Assembly: GCA_023415545.1 (NCBI GenBank)
Contig: JAEZKJ010000076.1
Location: forward strand, 1-5,376
Length of the DNA: 5,376 nucleotides
Reading direction: 5' to 3'
Source of the DNA: Bacteroidota bacterium
GTDB lineage: Bacteria > Bacteroidota > Bacteroidia > Bacteroidales > Bacteroidaceae
Part shown: in pieces, positions 1 through 5,376 of the stretch
Layout of the letters: the number at the start of each line of letters is the position of its first letter
How positions within the stretch are numbered: the first letter of the stretch is position 1
Made by a program: the position numbers and the translations under genes
Notes under the pieces: model-generated
What the model was told of the DNA's origin: nothing
The model's input: only the letters and a program-made list of their open reading frames with translations
Databases searched by the model: none

Positions 1-6
1 TTGTTT

Positions 7-201
7 TTATATCTGTTTGTCAAGTTTATTAGAACTCCTATTTTTTTTTATCCTTCCACTCTTTTTTAGAGCCTCTGCTATAATCCAGAGCAGCTGTCCG
101 TTAGTAGAACGGAACTCATCAGCTGCCCATTTTTCGATAGCCTCCATACTTTCTGAATCTATTCGAAGAACAAAGCTTTTATTTGACTCTTTTTTTGTCA
201 C
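7..201 (-). CDS. Arc-like ribbon-helix-helix DNA-binding protein
   Basis: A 64-residue protein with the layout of an Arc/CopG-type ribbon-helix-helix fold. A short strand (about residues 8-15, KSFVLRID) would pair with its partner's strand in a dimer and enter the DNA major groove. Helix A follows (about 16-29) and then helix B (about 32-47, STNGQLLWIIAEALKK). The tail is basic (KKSGRIKKNRSSNK). Such proteins are small dimeric repressors, often of their own operon. The start is GTG at 201-199, only 3 bp after the SPFH stop codon (207-205), and no in-frame ATG gives a complete domain, so it is very probably co-transcribed with the SPFH gene and translated by read-on ribosomes. A toxin partner is not visible, so I do not call it an antitoxin. 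A degenerate copy of its 3' end lies at 1493-1549. The fold call is fairly safe; the target is unknown. Confidence 0.8.
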   Translation of the reverse strand: MTKKESNKSFVLRIDSESMEAIEKWAADEFRSTNGQLLWIIAEALKKSGRIKKNRSSNKLDKQI

Positions 202-204
202 AAA

Positions 205-1152
205 TTAATGATTTAAAGTTCCCGAATTGATAACAGGTTGAGCAGGTTCGTCAGCACAAAGCACCACTAAAAGGTTGCTTACCATAGCCGCCTTTTTATC
301 CTCATCAAGTTCCACCACGCCATCATTTGCCAGTTTGTCAAGAGCAAGTTTTACCATGCTTACAGCCCCTTCTACTATTTTTTCACGAGCAGAAATAATT
401 GCAGAAGCTTGTTGTCTTCTCAACATTATAGCAGCAATTTCCGGAGCATAAGCCAAATAGTTAATTCTAGCCTCTACCACCTCCATACCAGCCATGTCAA
501 GCCTTTCGTTCAATCTTTTTTCCAGTTGATCATTAATCTCCTCGCCACCACCACGAAGCGTAAGTTCATTTTTTCCATGTTCACTATCATCATAAGCATA
601 TTCTCCGGCCACCTGTCTAAGAGCAGCATCACTCTGAACAGCCACAAACTCCTCAAAAGCTTTCATACGTCCGGCAACCGTCACTCCTGCTTGACCATTA
701 CCCTTATCGGCCATAGTCTGTGCGTCTATATCGAACATAGCACGGTAAGTATCTTTAAGTTTCCAAACAAGTACTAATCCAATCATGATAGGATTACCAA
801 TCTTGTCGTTTACCTTTATTGGTTCAACATCTAAGTTTCGAGCACGTAGTGATAATTTCTTCTTGCTTATAAAAGGATTCACCCAATAAAAACCTGTCTT
901 TTTAAAAGTACCTTTATATTCACCGAAGAAGATCATTACTCGAGCCTCGTTTGGCTCTTGAGAGAAATAACCCGGTGTAATTAAAATAAAAACTATAAAT
1001 AGAATTGCTGCTATAATAATAGATAAAGCCTCCATCTCATTAAGGAAAATAATATCGAGCGCAATTAATGCAGGTATTATTACAAGATTTAAAAATAAAA
1101 TTGCGAAGCCATTCAAAGTCGTTCCTTTAAATTCTAGTTCTTTGTTTTCCAT
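205..1152 (-). CDS. SPFH/band-7 domain membrane protein
   Basis: A 315-residue protein. Two hydrophobic segments at about residues 15-37 and 43-62 form an N-terminal membrane hairpin. A band-7/SPFH domain follows (about 63-240), with the typical opening NEARVMIFFGEYKGTFKKTG and the later stretch around LNERLDMAGMEVVEARI. Next comes the helical region YAPEIAAIMLRRQQASAII (235-253), which resembles the oligomerising helix of flotillin/stomatin relatives. SPFH proteins form large ring- or cage-like membrane assemblies that organise lipid domains and regulate membrane proteases, but no substrate can be read here. No NfeD-like or FtsH-like partner lies in the window. ATG at 1152-1150 is the natural start because the membrane hairpin begins soon after. 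It is the first gene of a minus-strand operon with the Arc-like gene. Its codon use is less AT-biased than that of the 1729-4424 pair. Confidence 0.9.
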   Translation of the reverse strand: MENKELEFKGTTLNGFAILFLNLVIIPALIALDIIFLNEMEALSIIIAAILFIVFILITPGYFSQEPNEARVMIFFGEYKGTFKKTGFYWVNPFISKKKLSLRARNLDVEPIKVNDKIGNPIMIGLVLVWKLKDTYRAMFDIDAQTMADKGNGQAGVTVAGRMKAFEEFVAVQSDAALRQVAGEYAYDDSEHGKNELTLRGGGEEINDQLEKRLNERLDMAGMEVVEARINYLAYAPEIAAIMLRRQQASAIISAREKIVEGAVSMVKLALDKLANDGVVELDEDKKAAMVSNLLVVLCADEPAQPVINSGTLNH

Positions 1153-1170
1153 GTTATTAGATAATTAAAT

Positions 1171-1189
1171 TGATATTAAAATGATATCA
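1171..1189. promoter_or_regulatory. Small dyad over the probable SPFH transcription start
   Basis: TGATAT (1171-1176) and ATATCA (1184-1189) form a perfect inverted repeat with a 7-bp spacer. On the minus strand it lies directly downstream of the -7-like box at 1190-1197, so it would cover the transcription start of the SPFH/Arc-like operon. A ribbon-helix-helix dimer could bind such a site and repress its own operon. The dyad is seen directly; its use as an operator is inference, and short AT-rich dyads arise easily by chance. Confidence 0.3.
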
Positions 1190-1197
1190 CAAATGTA
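1190..1197 (-). promoter_or_regulatory. Bacteroidota-type -7 promoter box for the SPFH operon
   Basis: The minus strand reads TACATTTG here, a perfect match to the Bacteroidales TAnnTTTG -7 consensus, 37 bp upstream of the SPFH start codon. No matching TTTG -33 element is found at the expected distance further upstream (about 1215-1220 on the plus strand), so the promoter is half-supported. Confidence 0.45.
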
Positions 1198-1373
1198 TAC
1201 TCTATTTTAATATGTTGTTATGTTTTGAGAAACTATTTTAAAATAAATATTAGTTCAAATAAAGGAATATAATAGCTGTTTTAAAATTATTATTCTATTT
1301 ATATATAGAAAACTGATAAGATTATACTTAAAGTGATGAATATTAATTTTTATTTTCACCACTTTTGGAAAGT

Positions 1374-1465
1374 TTGCCCCAAGCTGAGACCCAAGCTCAG
1401 AAGATAATTTGCCCCAGTTTTGGTCAAAAATTTAATCATAAATATTTTGTATAACTTGGGGACAA
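1374..1465. repeat. GC-richer island with tandem 12-mers bounded by inverted repeats
   Basis: TTGCCCCAAG (1374-1383) is complementary to CTTGGGGaCAA (1455-1465) except for one bulged A. Inside are two tandem 12-mers, CCCAAGCTGAGA (1378-1389) and CCCAAGCTCAGA (1390-1401), differing at one base. The octamer TTTGCCCC occurs twice (1373-1380 and 1408-1415). CTGAG/CTCAG (1384-1388/1396-1400) can form a 5-bp hairpin. The island stands out from very AT-rich surroundings. It could be the remnant of an insertion-sequence end (multiple repeated terminal boxes occur in IS21-type elements), a miniature element, or a small structured RNA. No transposase is nearby. Confidence 0.55.
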
Positions 1466-1492
1466 TGTAAACTGCATATATAAAAAAGTTCA

Positions 1493-1549
1493 TTTTTATA
1501 TATCCATTTTCAAGTTTAATAGAACTACTAATTATTTCACTCTTTATTA
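1493..1549 (-). pseudogene. Decayed duplicate of the Arc-like gene 3' end
   Basis: This segment aligns with the 3' end of the Arc-like gene (bases 4-68) in the same orientation. TTTTTATAT (1493-1501) matches 4-12. The 21-mer 1510-1530 matches 20-40 at 19 positions. CACTCTTTATTA (1538-1549) matches 57-68 at 11 of 12. The last two blocks are offset by 9 bp, exactly three codons. Read on the minus strand, SSSIKLENG mirrors the SSNKLDK tail of the intact protein. There is no start codon or ribbon-helix-helix core, so it cannot make a functional protein. It suggests that a second Arc-like gene, perhaps with its own SPFH partner, once lay here and was mostly lost. Confidence 0.5.
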
Positions 1550-1666
1550 TGTATCCTTCATTAAAATGAAAATTTGGAAAACTATTAATATTATTATGAA
1601 GTAACTATATTTCATTTATTAATATACGTCTTTTTTATATTAAATTATTTTCAGTTTTTGAATATA

Positions 1667-1695
1667 TTTAGCTATAACATTTTTTTATATCTTTA
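1667..1695 (+). promoter_or_regulatory. Weak promoter candidate for the MazG/helicase pair
   Basis: TATCTTTA (1688-1695) matches the TAnnTTTG -7 consensus at all but the last base, and TTTA (1667-1670), 17 bp upstream, is one base from the TTTG -33 element. If used, transcription would begin near 1702. That leaves almost no leader for an ATG at 1708 but a reasonable one for the ATG at 1729. AT-rich sequence yields such near-matches often. Confidence 0.25.
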
Positions 1696-1728
1696 TAAAT
1701 TATTACTATGAATATAATTTTACCAATA

Positions 1729-2058
1729 ATGAGCCAAATAAAAAAAATAACTTCAGAAATAATAAAGTTCAGAGATGAGCGAGATTGGGAACAATTTCAT
1801 AACGGAAAAGATTTGGCATTGGCCTTGTCTATAGAAGCAGCAGAACTTAATCAATTATTTTTATGGAAATCTGCTGATGAAGTAGATTCAGATAAGATTA
1901 AAGAAGAGTTGGCTGATATTTTCAACTATGCATTTTTATTAGCGCATAAATATGGATTTGATGTAGAAGAAATCGTTATGTCAAAAATTAAAAAAAATGC
2001 CGAAAAATATCCAGTAGATAAGTCAAAAGGGAATGCAAAAAAATATACTGAACTATGA
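1729..2058 (+). CDS. MazG-like nucleotide pyrophosphohydrolase
   Basis: A 109-residue all-alpha NTP pyrophosphatase of the single-domain MazG/dCTPase-like type. Such enzymes hydrolyse (d)NTPs to NMP plus pyrophosphate using Mg2+ held by paired acidic motifs. The motifs are present: ExxE in SIEAAEL (E36, E39) and ExxD in KEELADI (E60, D63), with the family's opening IIKFRDERDWEQFHN and closing KNAEKYPVDKSKGNAKKY. An upstream in-frame ATG at 1708 would add seven hydrophobic residues (MNIILPI). I prefer 1729 because MSQIKKIT is where family members usually begin and the only promoter candidate leaves little leader for 1708. The stop overlaps the next start (ATGA, 2055-2058), so translation is probably coupled to the nuclease-helicase. 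The preferred nucleotide cannot be read from sequence. In this context it may clear damaged or foreign nucleotides or lower the dNTP pool. Family call very likely; role inferred. Confidence 0.9.
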   Translation: MSQIKKITSEIIKFRDERDWEQFHNGKDLALALSIEAAELNQLFLWKSADEVDSDKIKEELADIFNYAFLLAHKYGFDVEEIVMSKIKKNAEKYPVDKSKGNAKKYTEL

Positions 2059-4424
2059 TCGTATATAAAAAGTCTAAAAGTGGCTTTATAAATGACGTTT
2101 TTAATGGTGCTATAGCAGATGAAATTGATAGTGCTTTTTTTGACTATTTAGGAAGACATACCTCTCCTAATGAAGTTATGTCATGGAAAAATTCCATGAT
2201 GCATATGTATAAGGTCGTTGGTACCCCAAATATACCTGATGACTGTGAAATTGCTATAGAGTACCAAATACCGCTTACTTCAAAAAGAGTAGACTTTATT
2301 ATAGCTGGATTAGATAATAACAAAAAAGAAAATATTATAATTATTGAACTCAAACAATGGGAAAGTGCCAAGCTCTCTTCTAAATCAGGGATTGTAAAAA
2401 CTCGTTTTCAGTATGGCGAATCTGAAACAGCACATCCATCGTACCAAGCTTGGTCATATGCTGAAACATTATACAATTTTAATGAAACAGTTAGAGAAAA
2501 TGGTTTAATTATTTCACCATGTGCATTTTTACATAACTATAAAGAAGATGATATTATATGTCACAAGCAATATAAAGAATATATTGATAAAGCCCCTCTG
2601 TTTTTAAAGAGTGATGCCAAGAAATTACAAGATTTTATTCAAGCACGTATAAAGTATGGTGCCAAGTCAGGTGTTGTTTGGATGATTGAAAACGGGAAAT
2701 TGAAACCTTCAAAGCAATTAGCTGACGCATTATGCTCCATGCTTAAAGGAAATCAAGAGTTCGTGTTGCTTGATGACCAAAAAGTTGTTTATGAAACGGC
2801 TCTTGAAATGGCATATAAAGCACAAAGTGGGGAAAAGCAAGTTCTTGTGGTCGAGGGTGGTCCAGGAACAGGTAAAAGCGTTGTTGCTATTAATTTGCTC
2901 GTTGAATTAACTAATAAGGGATTTGCTACTCAATATGTCTCTAAAAATACAGCACCGAGAGACGTTTATAGATCAAAACTTATAGGAAATTTTAGAAAAA
3001 CTTATATTCAAAACCTCTTTACAGGTAGTGGTTGTTTTATTGATGCTCCAAAAAATGCTTTTGGCGCTTTAATAGTTGATGAATCACATAGGTTAAATGA
3101 AAAATCAGGTTTATTCAGCAATAAAGGAGAGAATCAAATTAAAGAAATCATTCGGGCATCTCATTTTTCAGTATTTTTTGTTGATGATAAACAGAAGATA
3201 CATATAAAGGATATAGGTTCTAAAAAATATATTAAAGAAATAGCTGAGTCAGAAGGTGCTAATGTATATGTAACTCGACTTTCTTCACAGTTTAGATGTA
3301 ATGGATCTGATGGTTATCTTAATTGGATTGACAATGCATTACAAATTAGGGAGACTGCAAATATTCGTTTAACACATGAAGAATATGATTTTAAGATTGT
3401 TTCTAATCCAAATGACTTGTTTGATATAATCAAAGAAAAGAATAAAAGCAATAACAAATCTAGGGTTGTAGCTGGATATTGTTGGGATTGGAAAAGTAAA
3501 AATAACCCTGAAGAATTTGATATTGTTATTCCACAGTTCAACTTTAAAAAACAATGGAATTTAAATTCTGAGAACACTCCTTGGCTTATTGGAGAAGAAT
3601 CGATAGAACAAATAGGTTGTATTCATACATGTCAAGGGCTTGAATTAGATTATGTTGGTGTTATTGTTGGAAATGATTTGAGATATGAAAACAATAAAGT
3701 AGTTTCCGATGTGACGCAGCGGTCTGCAAATGATAGGTCTGTTTTTGGATTTAAACAACTTCTTATCACTAATAAAGAAAAAGCGTTGATAGAAGCAGAT
3801 GAGATTATAAAAAACACCTATAGAACTTTGATGACTCGTGGAATGAAAGGATGTTATGTCTATTTTTGTGATAAAGCTTTGGAGGCATATTTTAAATCCT
3901 TACTTATTATTCCTAAGCAAAAAGAAAATCTTAAGAAAGAAATTAGGATTGAATATAATGTAAATGAGGATGCCAAATTTGTAGACTTTATACCATTATA
4001 TTCTATAAAAGCTGCATGTGGTTATTTCGGAGAAGGGGAAGAGGTAATTGAGAAGGGATGGATAAAAGTAGAAGGACTAGGCCGTCTTAATCGTAATATG
4101 TACATAGTTCAAGCTGTTGGTAATTCAATGGAACCTGAAATTCAAGATGGTGATTATTGTGTTTTTAGAGCAAACCCGGCAGGAAGTAGAGAGGGGAAAA
4201 TTATATTGGCTCAACACCATAGCAAATATGATCCTGATTACAATGGAAGTTACTCAATTAAAACATATACAAGCCGAAAACAATTCGATAGTTACGGGAA
4301 TTGGCAACATGAAGAAATTGTGCTTAGACCAAAAAATCCAGAATACAATCCTATTATTATTAACGAAAACGATTCTGAGGATTTCCGTATTGTTGGTGAG
4401 TTCGTTGGAAAAATAAATTATTAA
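2055..4424 (+). CDS. PD-(D/E)XK nuclease - DUF2075 helicase - S24 peptidase fusion
   Basis: A 789-residue, three-part protein. Residues about 1-210 look like a PD-(D/E)XK nuclease: E69 (IEYQIP), D80 (RVDFII), E98-x-K100 (IELKQW) and a QxxxY-like helix (Q131, Y135). Residues about 235-615 form a superfamily 1 helicase of the DUF2075/Schlafen-group-3 type: Walker A GGPGTGKS (268-275), Walker B VDESH (341-345), VDDKQ (376-380), SSQFRC (410-415), HTCQGLELDYVG (524-535) and YRTLMTRGMKG (589-599). Residues about 640-789 form an S24 LexA/UmuD-like domain with the nucleophile in GNSMEPEIQDGD (S691), the general-base lysine in YSIKTY (K736) and a cleavage-like AACG (C655/G656). S24 domains normally cut themselves when stimulated, so the nuclease-helicase may be released or inactivated by cleavage. 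Its start overlaps the MazG-like stop. Codon use is strongly AT-rich. Domain calls are firm for helicase and S24, good for the nuclease; the biological role, possibly defence or DNA-damage response, is inference. Confidence 0.92.
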   Translation: MIVYKKSKSGFINDVFNGAIADEIDSAFFDYLGRHTSPNEVMSWKNSMMHMYKVVGTPNIPDDCEIAIEYQIPLTSKRVDFIIAGLDNNKKENIIIIELKQWESAKLSSKSGIVKTRFQYGESETAHPSYQAWSYAETLYNFNETVRENGLIISPCAFLHNYKEDDIICHKQYKEYIDKAPLFLKSDAKKLQDFIQARIKYGAKSGVVWMIENGKLKPSKQLADALCSMLKGNQEFVLLDDQKVVYETALEMAYKAQSGEKQVLVVEGGPGTGKSVVAINLLVELTNKGFATQYVSKNTAPRDVYRSKLIGNFRKTYIQNLFTGSGCFIDAPKNAFGALIVDESHRLNEKSGLFSNKGENQIKEIIRASHFSVFFVDDKQKIHIKDIGSKKYIKEIAESEGANVYVTRLSSQFRCNGSDGYLNWIDNALQIRETANIRLTHEEYDFKIVSNPNDLFDIIKEKNKSNNKSRVVAGYCWDWKSKNNPEEFDIVIPQFNFKKQWNLNSENTPWLIGEESIEQIGCIHTCQGLELDYVGVIVGNDLRYENNKVVSDVTQRSANDRSVFGFKQLLITNKEKALIEADEIIKNTYRTLMTRGMKGCYVYFCDKALEAYFKSLLIIPKQKENLKKEIRIEYNVNEDAKFVDFIPLYSIKAACGYFGEGEEVIEKGWIKVEGLGRLNRNMYIVQAVGNSMEPEIQDGDYCVFRANPAGSREGKIILAQHHSKYDPDYNGSYSIKTYTSRKQFDSYGNWQHEEIVLRPKNPEYNPIIINENDSEDFRIVGEFVGKINY

Positions 4425-4454
4425 CCAATACCTTTTGTAGTATTGGTTAATAAT
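4417..4454. terminator. Bidirectional hairpin terminator between convergent genes
   Basis: A perfect 15-bp inverted repeat (arms 4417-4431 and 4440-4454) with an 8-nt loop (CTTTTGTA). It overlaps the stop codon (4422-4424) of the nuclease-helicase gene. On the plus strand it is followed, after a short gap, by a T-rich run (4461-4469). On the minus strand it is followed directly by TTATTTTT, so it can also end transcription of the HU-winged-helix gene. Confidence 0.75.
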
Positions 4455-4527
4455 ATATACTTGTTTTTTGACTAATTAATACCATTAATATCATTCTTGT
4501 TACTTTTTTATATTAATAAATAAACTA

Positions 4528-5151
4528 TTATTTCCTAACCTTATAATACACCTTGCAATTATGTTCGCCTGAACTCAATAACCCGGAGCTCTTATCTTGG
4601 GCAAATTGCGATAGTTCACGGCTGGCTAGGGTTTTTGACAGACCTGTTATGCGGGCATAGTCGCTAAGGTACATAAATGGGGTTGAGGGGTTGTCAAGGT
4701 AGTTAAGGGCGATTTGTAACCTCTCTTCTTTAGTGTAAGGGGAGCGATGAAGTGGGTGAACTCCTCCACGTACAAGTTTACAACTGTTATTGCTGCTTTT
4801 TATAAGCTCTTTGCTGGCACGAAATTTTATGTTGTTTATTTTTAAACTGGCTGCATTTTTTTCGGTTGCATCACTGCTGTCGTTGCTCTCTTTCAACGCT
4901 ATAGTGGCTTTGAAACAACCTAGTCCATCTATTGATACGCTGTATCCTTTAGACAATGTGTTTGAAATATTATCGATGAGGCTTTCGATTACATGTATTA
5001 CTGAACCCTTGCTTAGTCCTGAACCTGGATGAGCTATTTGATCTGCAAAATCATTTAGCGTTAATCTACCTTTACTATGTATTCGATAGTAACATTTCTT
5101 CTTTCCATCTGATTGTAAATTATTCATCTCCTGCTTATAATACTCTGTCAT
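4528..5151 (-). CDS. HU-family DNA-binding protein with C-terminal winged helix (HU-HIG type)
   Basis: A 207-residue protein. Residues about 1-125 form a divergent HU/IHF-like domain, opening with the family's typical YYKQEMN and carrying the HU signature around SKGYSVSIDGLGCFKATI (67-84). The linker is basic (CKLVRGGVHPLHRSPYTKEER, 124-144 region). The C-terminal part is a helix-turn-helix (YLSDYARITGLSKTLASREL, 161-180) followed by a short basic beta-wing ending in CKVYYKVRK. HU fused to a winged helix, Ig or glycine-rich tail is characteristic of Bacteroidota (HU-HIG). Such proteins are presumed nucleoid or regulatory DNA binders, and individual targets are unknown. The ATG at 5151-5149 fits the usual family N-terminus. 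It converges on the nuclease-helicase gene and shares its terminator, and a strong dyad lies about 50 bp upstream. It is probably an independent gene rather than part of the MazG/helicase module. Confidence 0.88.
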   Translation of the reverse strand: MTEYYKQEMNNLQSDGKKKCYYRIHSKGRLTLNDFADQIAHPGSGLSKGSVIHVIESLIDNISNTLSKGYSVSIDGLGCFKATIALKESNDSSDATEKNAASLKINNIKFRASKELIKSSNNSCKLVRGGVHPLHRSPYTKEERLQIALNYLDNPSTPFMYLSDYARITGLSKTLASRELSQFAQDKSSGLLSSGEHNCKVYYKVRK

Positions 5152-5201
5152 AATGATAATTTTTAAGTTATTCTTTGATTAGTTTTATGTTTTTTACTCT
5201 T

Positions 5202-5240
5202 ATTTATCCGTTTCACAGTGTGAAACAGATAAATCACACT
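5202..5240. promoter_or_regulatory. Three-arm overlapping dyad upstream of the HU-winged-helix gene
   Basis: A long palindrome (5202-5234) has 16-bp arms that pair at 15 positions around a single central G (5218); its perfect core is GTTTCACA-G-TGTGAAAC (5210-5226). Its right arm also pairs with a third arm: AGTGTGA (5217-5223) and TCACACT (5234-5240), 10 bp apart. The motif TGTGA/TCACA therefore occurs three times in alternating orientation. The near-zero loop and lack of a following T-run on either strand argue for a protein-binding operator rather than a terminator. It lies 51 bp upstream of the HU gene start, a sensible place for autoregulation. I see no consensus TAnnTTTG box for this gene. 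Confidence 0.55.
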
Positions 5241-5376
5241 AAGAAATGGATGAACGGCACTGAAAATTGAATAAATTCTCTCAAAAAACATTATTAATTT
5301 ACTAATATTTTTTGATATTTCCTACTGTATGTTGATGATTATTTGTCTGAAATAGAGAATGTTATCAATGTTTTTT

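Larger units (their letters stand above)
1153..1728. other. Long AT-rich divergent intergenic region
   Basis: This stretch separates the minus-strand SPFH operon from the plus-strand MazG/helicase pair. I find no convincing gene in it. It contains the SPFH promoter box and dyad (1171-1197), a GC-richer repeat and hairpin island (1374-1465), a relic of the Arc-like gene's 3' end (1493-1549), and a weak promoter candidate for the plus-strand pair (1667-1695). The parts at about 1200-1370 and 1550-1665 are featureless AT-rich sequence to my eye. Confidence 0.7.

Noticed and set aside
7..201. Antitoxin of a toxin-antitoxin pair
   Set aside because: Its partner in the operon is a 315-residue SPFH membrane protein, not a known toxin type, and no small toxin gene is visible beside it.
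17..208. Plus-strand open frame opposite the Arc-like gene
   Set aside because: It is a shadow of the minus-strand gene, with a low-complexity hydrophobic start and no recognisable family.
409..777. Plus-strand 122-residue open frame inside the SPFH gene
   Set aside because: It is antisense to a clear SPFH domain and has Ser/His-rich composition typical of a reverse-strand shadow.
1153..1728. tRNA, CRISPR array or other repeat-spacer structure in the long gap
   Set aside because: No cloverleaf, no regularly spaced repeats and no cas genes were seen; the only repeats are two tandem 12-mers and one duplicated octamer.
4117..4416. Second plus-strand frame over the S24 region, possible frameshift or overlapping gene
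   Set aside because: The main frame keeps S691, K736 and the C-terminal S24 strands to its stop, so no frameshift is needed; the other frame has no recognisable features.
4790..5032. Plus-strand open frame with an apparent hydrophobic leader, opposite the HU gene
   Set aside because: It lies wholly antisense to a well-supported HU-winged-helix gene.
5219..5238. CRP-like site (TGTGA ... TCACA)
   Set aside because: The spacer is 10 bp, not the 6 bp of a CRP site, and the arms are better explained as parts of the larger palindrome.
5241..5376. A gene start at the right edge of the window
   Set aside because: The ATG at 5247 meets a stop after five codons, and no other frame stays open to the edge with recognisable content; the stretch is AT-rich and otherwise unremarkable.

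Overview
This looks like a chromosomal window from a low-GC Bacteroidota, most likely a gut-type Bacteroidales (Bacteroides, Parabacteroides or Dysgonomonas). The reasons are an HU domain fused to a winged helix (the HU-HIG type typical of the phylum), the SPFH plus Arc-like gene pair, a TAnnTTTG -7 promoter box, and starts without clear Shine-Dalgarno sequences. I cannot name a species.

Layout: (1) 7-1152, minus strand: a two-gene operon with a membrane SPFH/band-7 protein first and a small Arc-like ribbon-helix-helix protein 3 bp downstream. Both are complete. (2) 1153-1728: a long AT-rich divergent intergenic region. It holds a -7 box and a dyad for the SPFH operon, a compact GC-richer repeat/hairpin island (1374-1465), and a decayed second copy of the 3' end of the Arc-like gene (1493-1549). 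(3) 1729-4424, plus strand: a translationally coupled pair (ATGA overlap) made of a small all-alpha MazG-like nucleotide pyrophosphohydrolase and a 789-residue protein. The large protein joins a PD-(D/E)XK nuclease, a DUF2075/Schlafen-group-3-like superfamily 1 helicase and a C-terminal S24 (LexA/UmuD-like) self-cleaving protease domain. (4) 4417-4454: a hairpin between convergent genes that could terminate both strands. (5) 4528-5151, minus strand: the HU-winged-helix protein, preceded by an unusual three-arm dyad at 5202-5240.

The main point of interest is the MazG plus nuclease-helicase-S24 pair. Every catalytic motif I looked for is present: the nuclease E/D/ExK set, Walker A and B, the late helicase motifs, and the S24 Ser/Lys pair with an Ala-Ala-Cys-Gly cleavage-like site before it. 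The simplest reading is a stress- or damage-released nuclease-helicase with a nucleotide-pool enzyme, perhaps an antiphage or genome-protection module. That function is inference; the domains and motifs are seen directly. The pair looks more AT-rich in codon use than its neighbours, which fits acquired DNA. The rest of the window is ordinary Bacteroidales housekeeping or accessory content.
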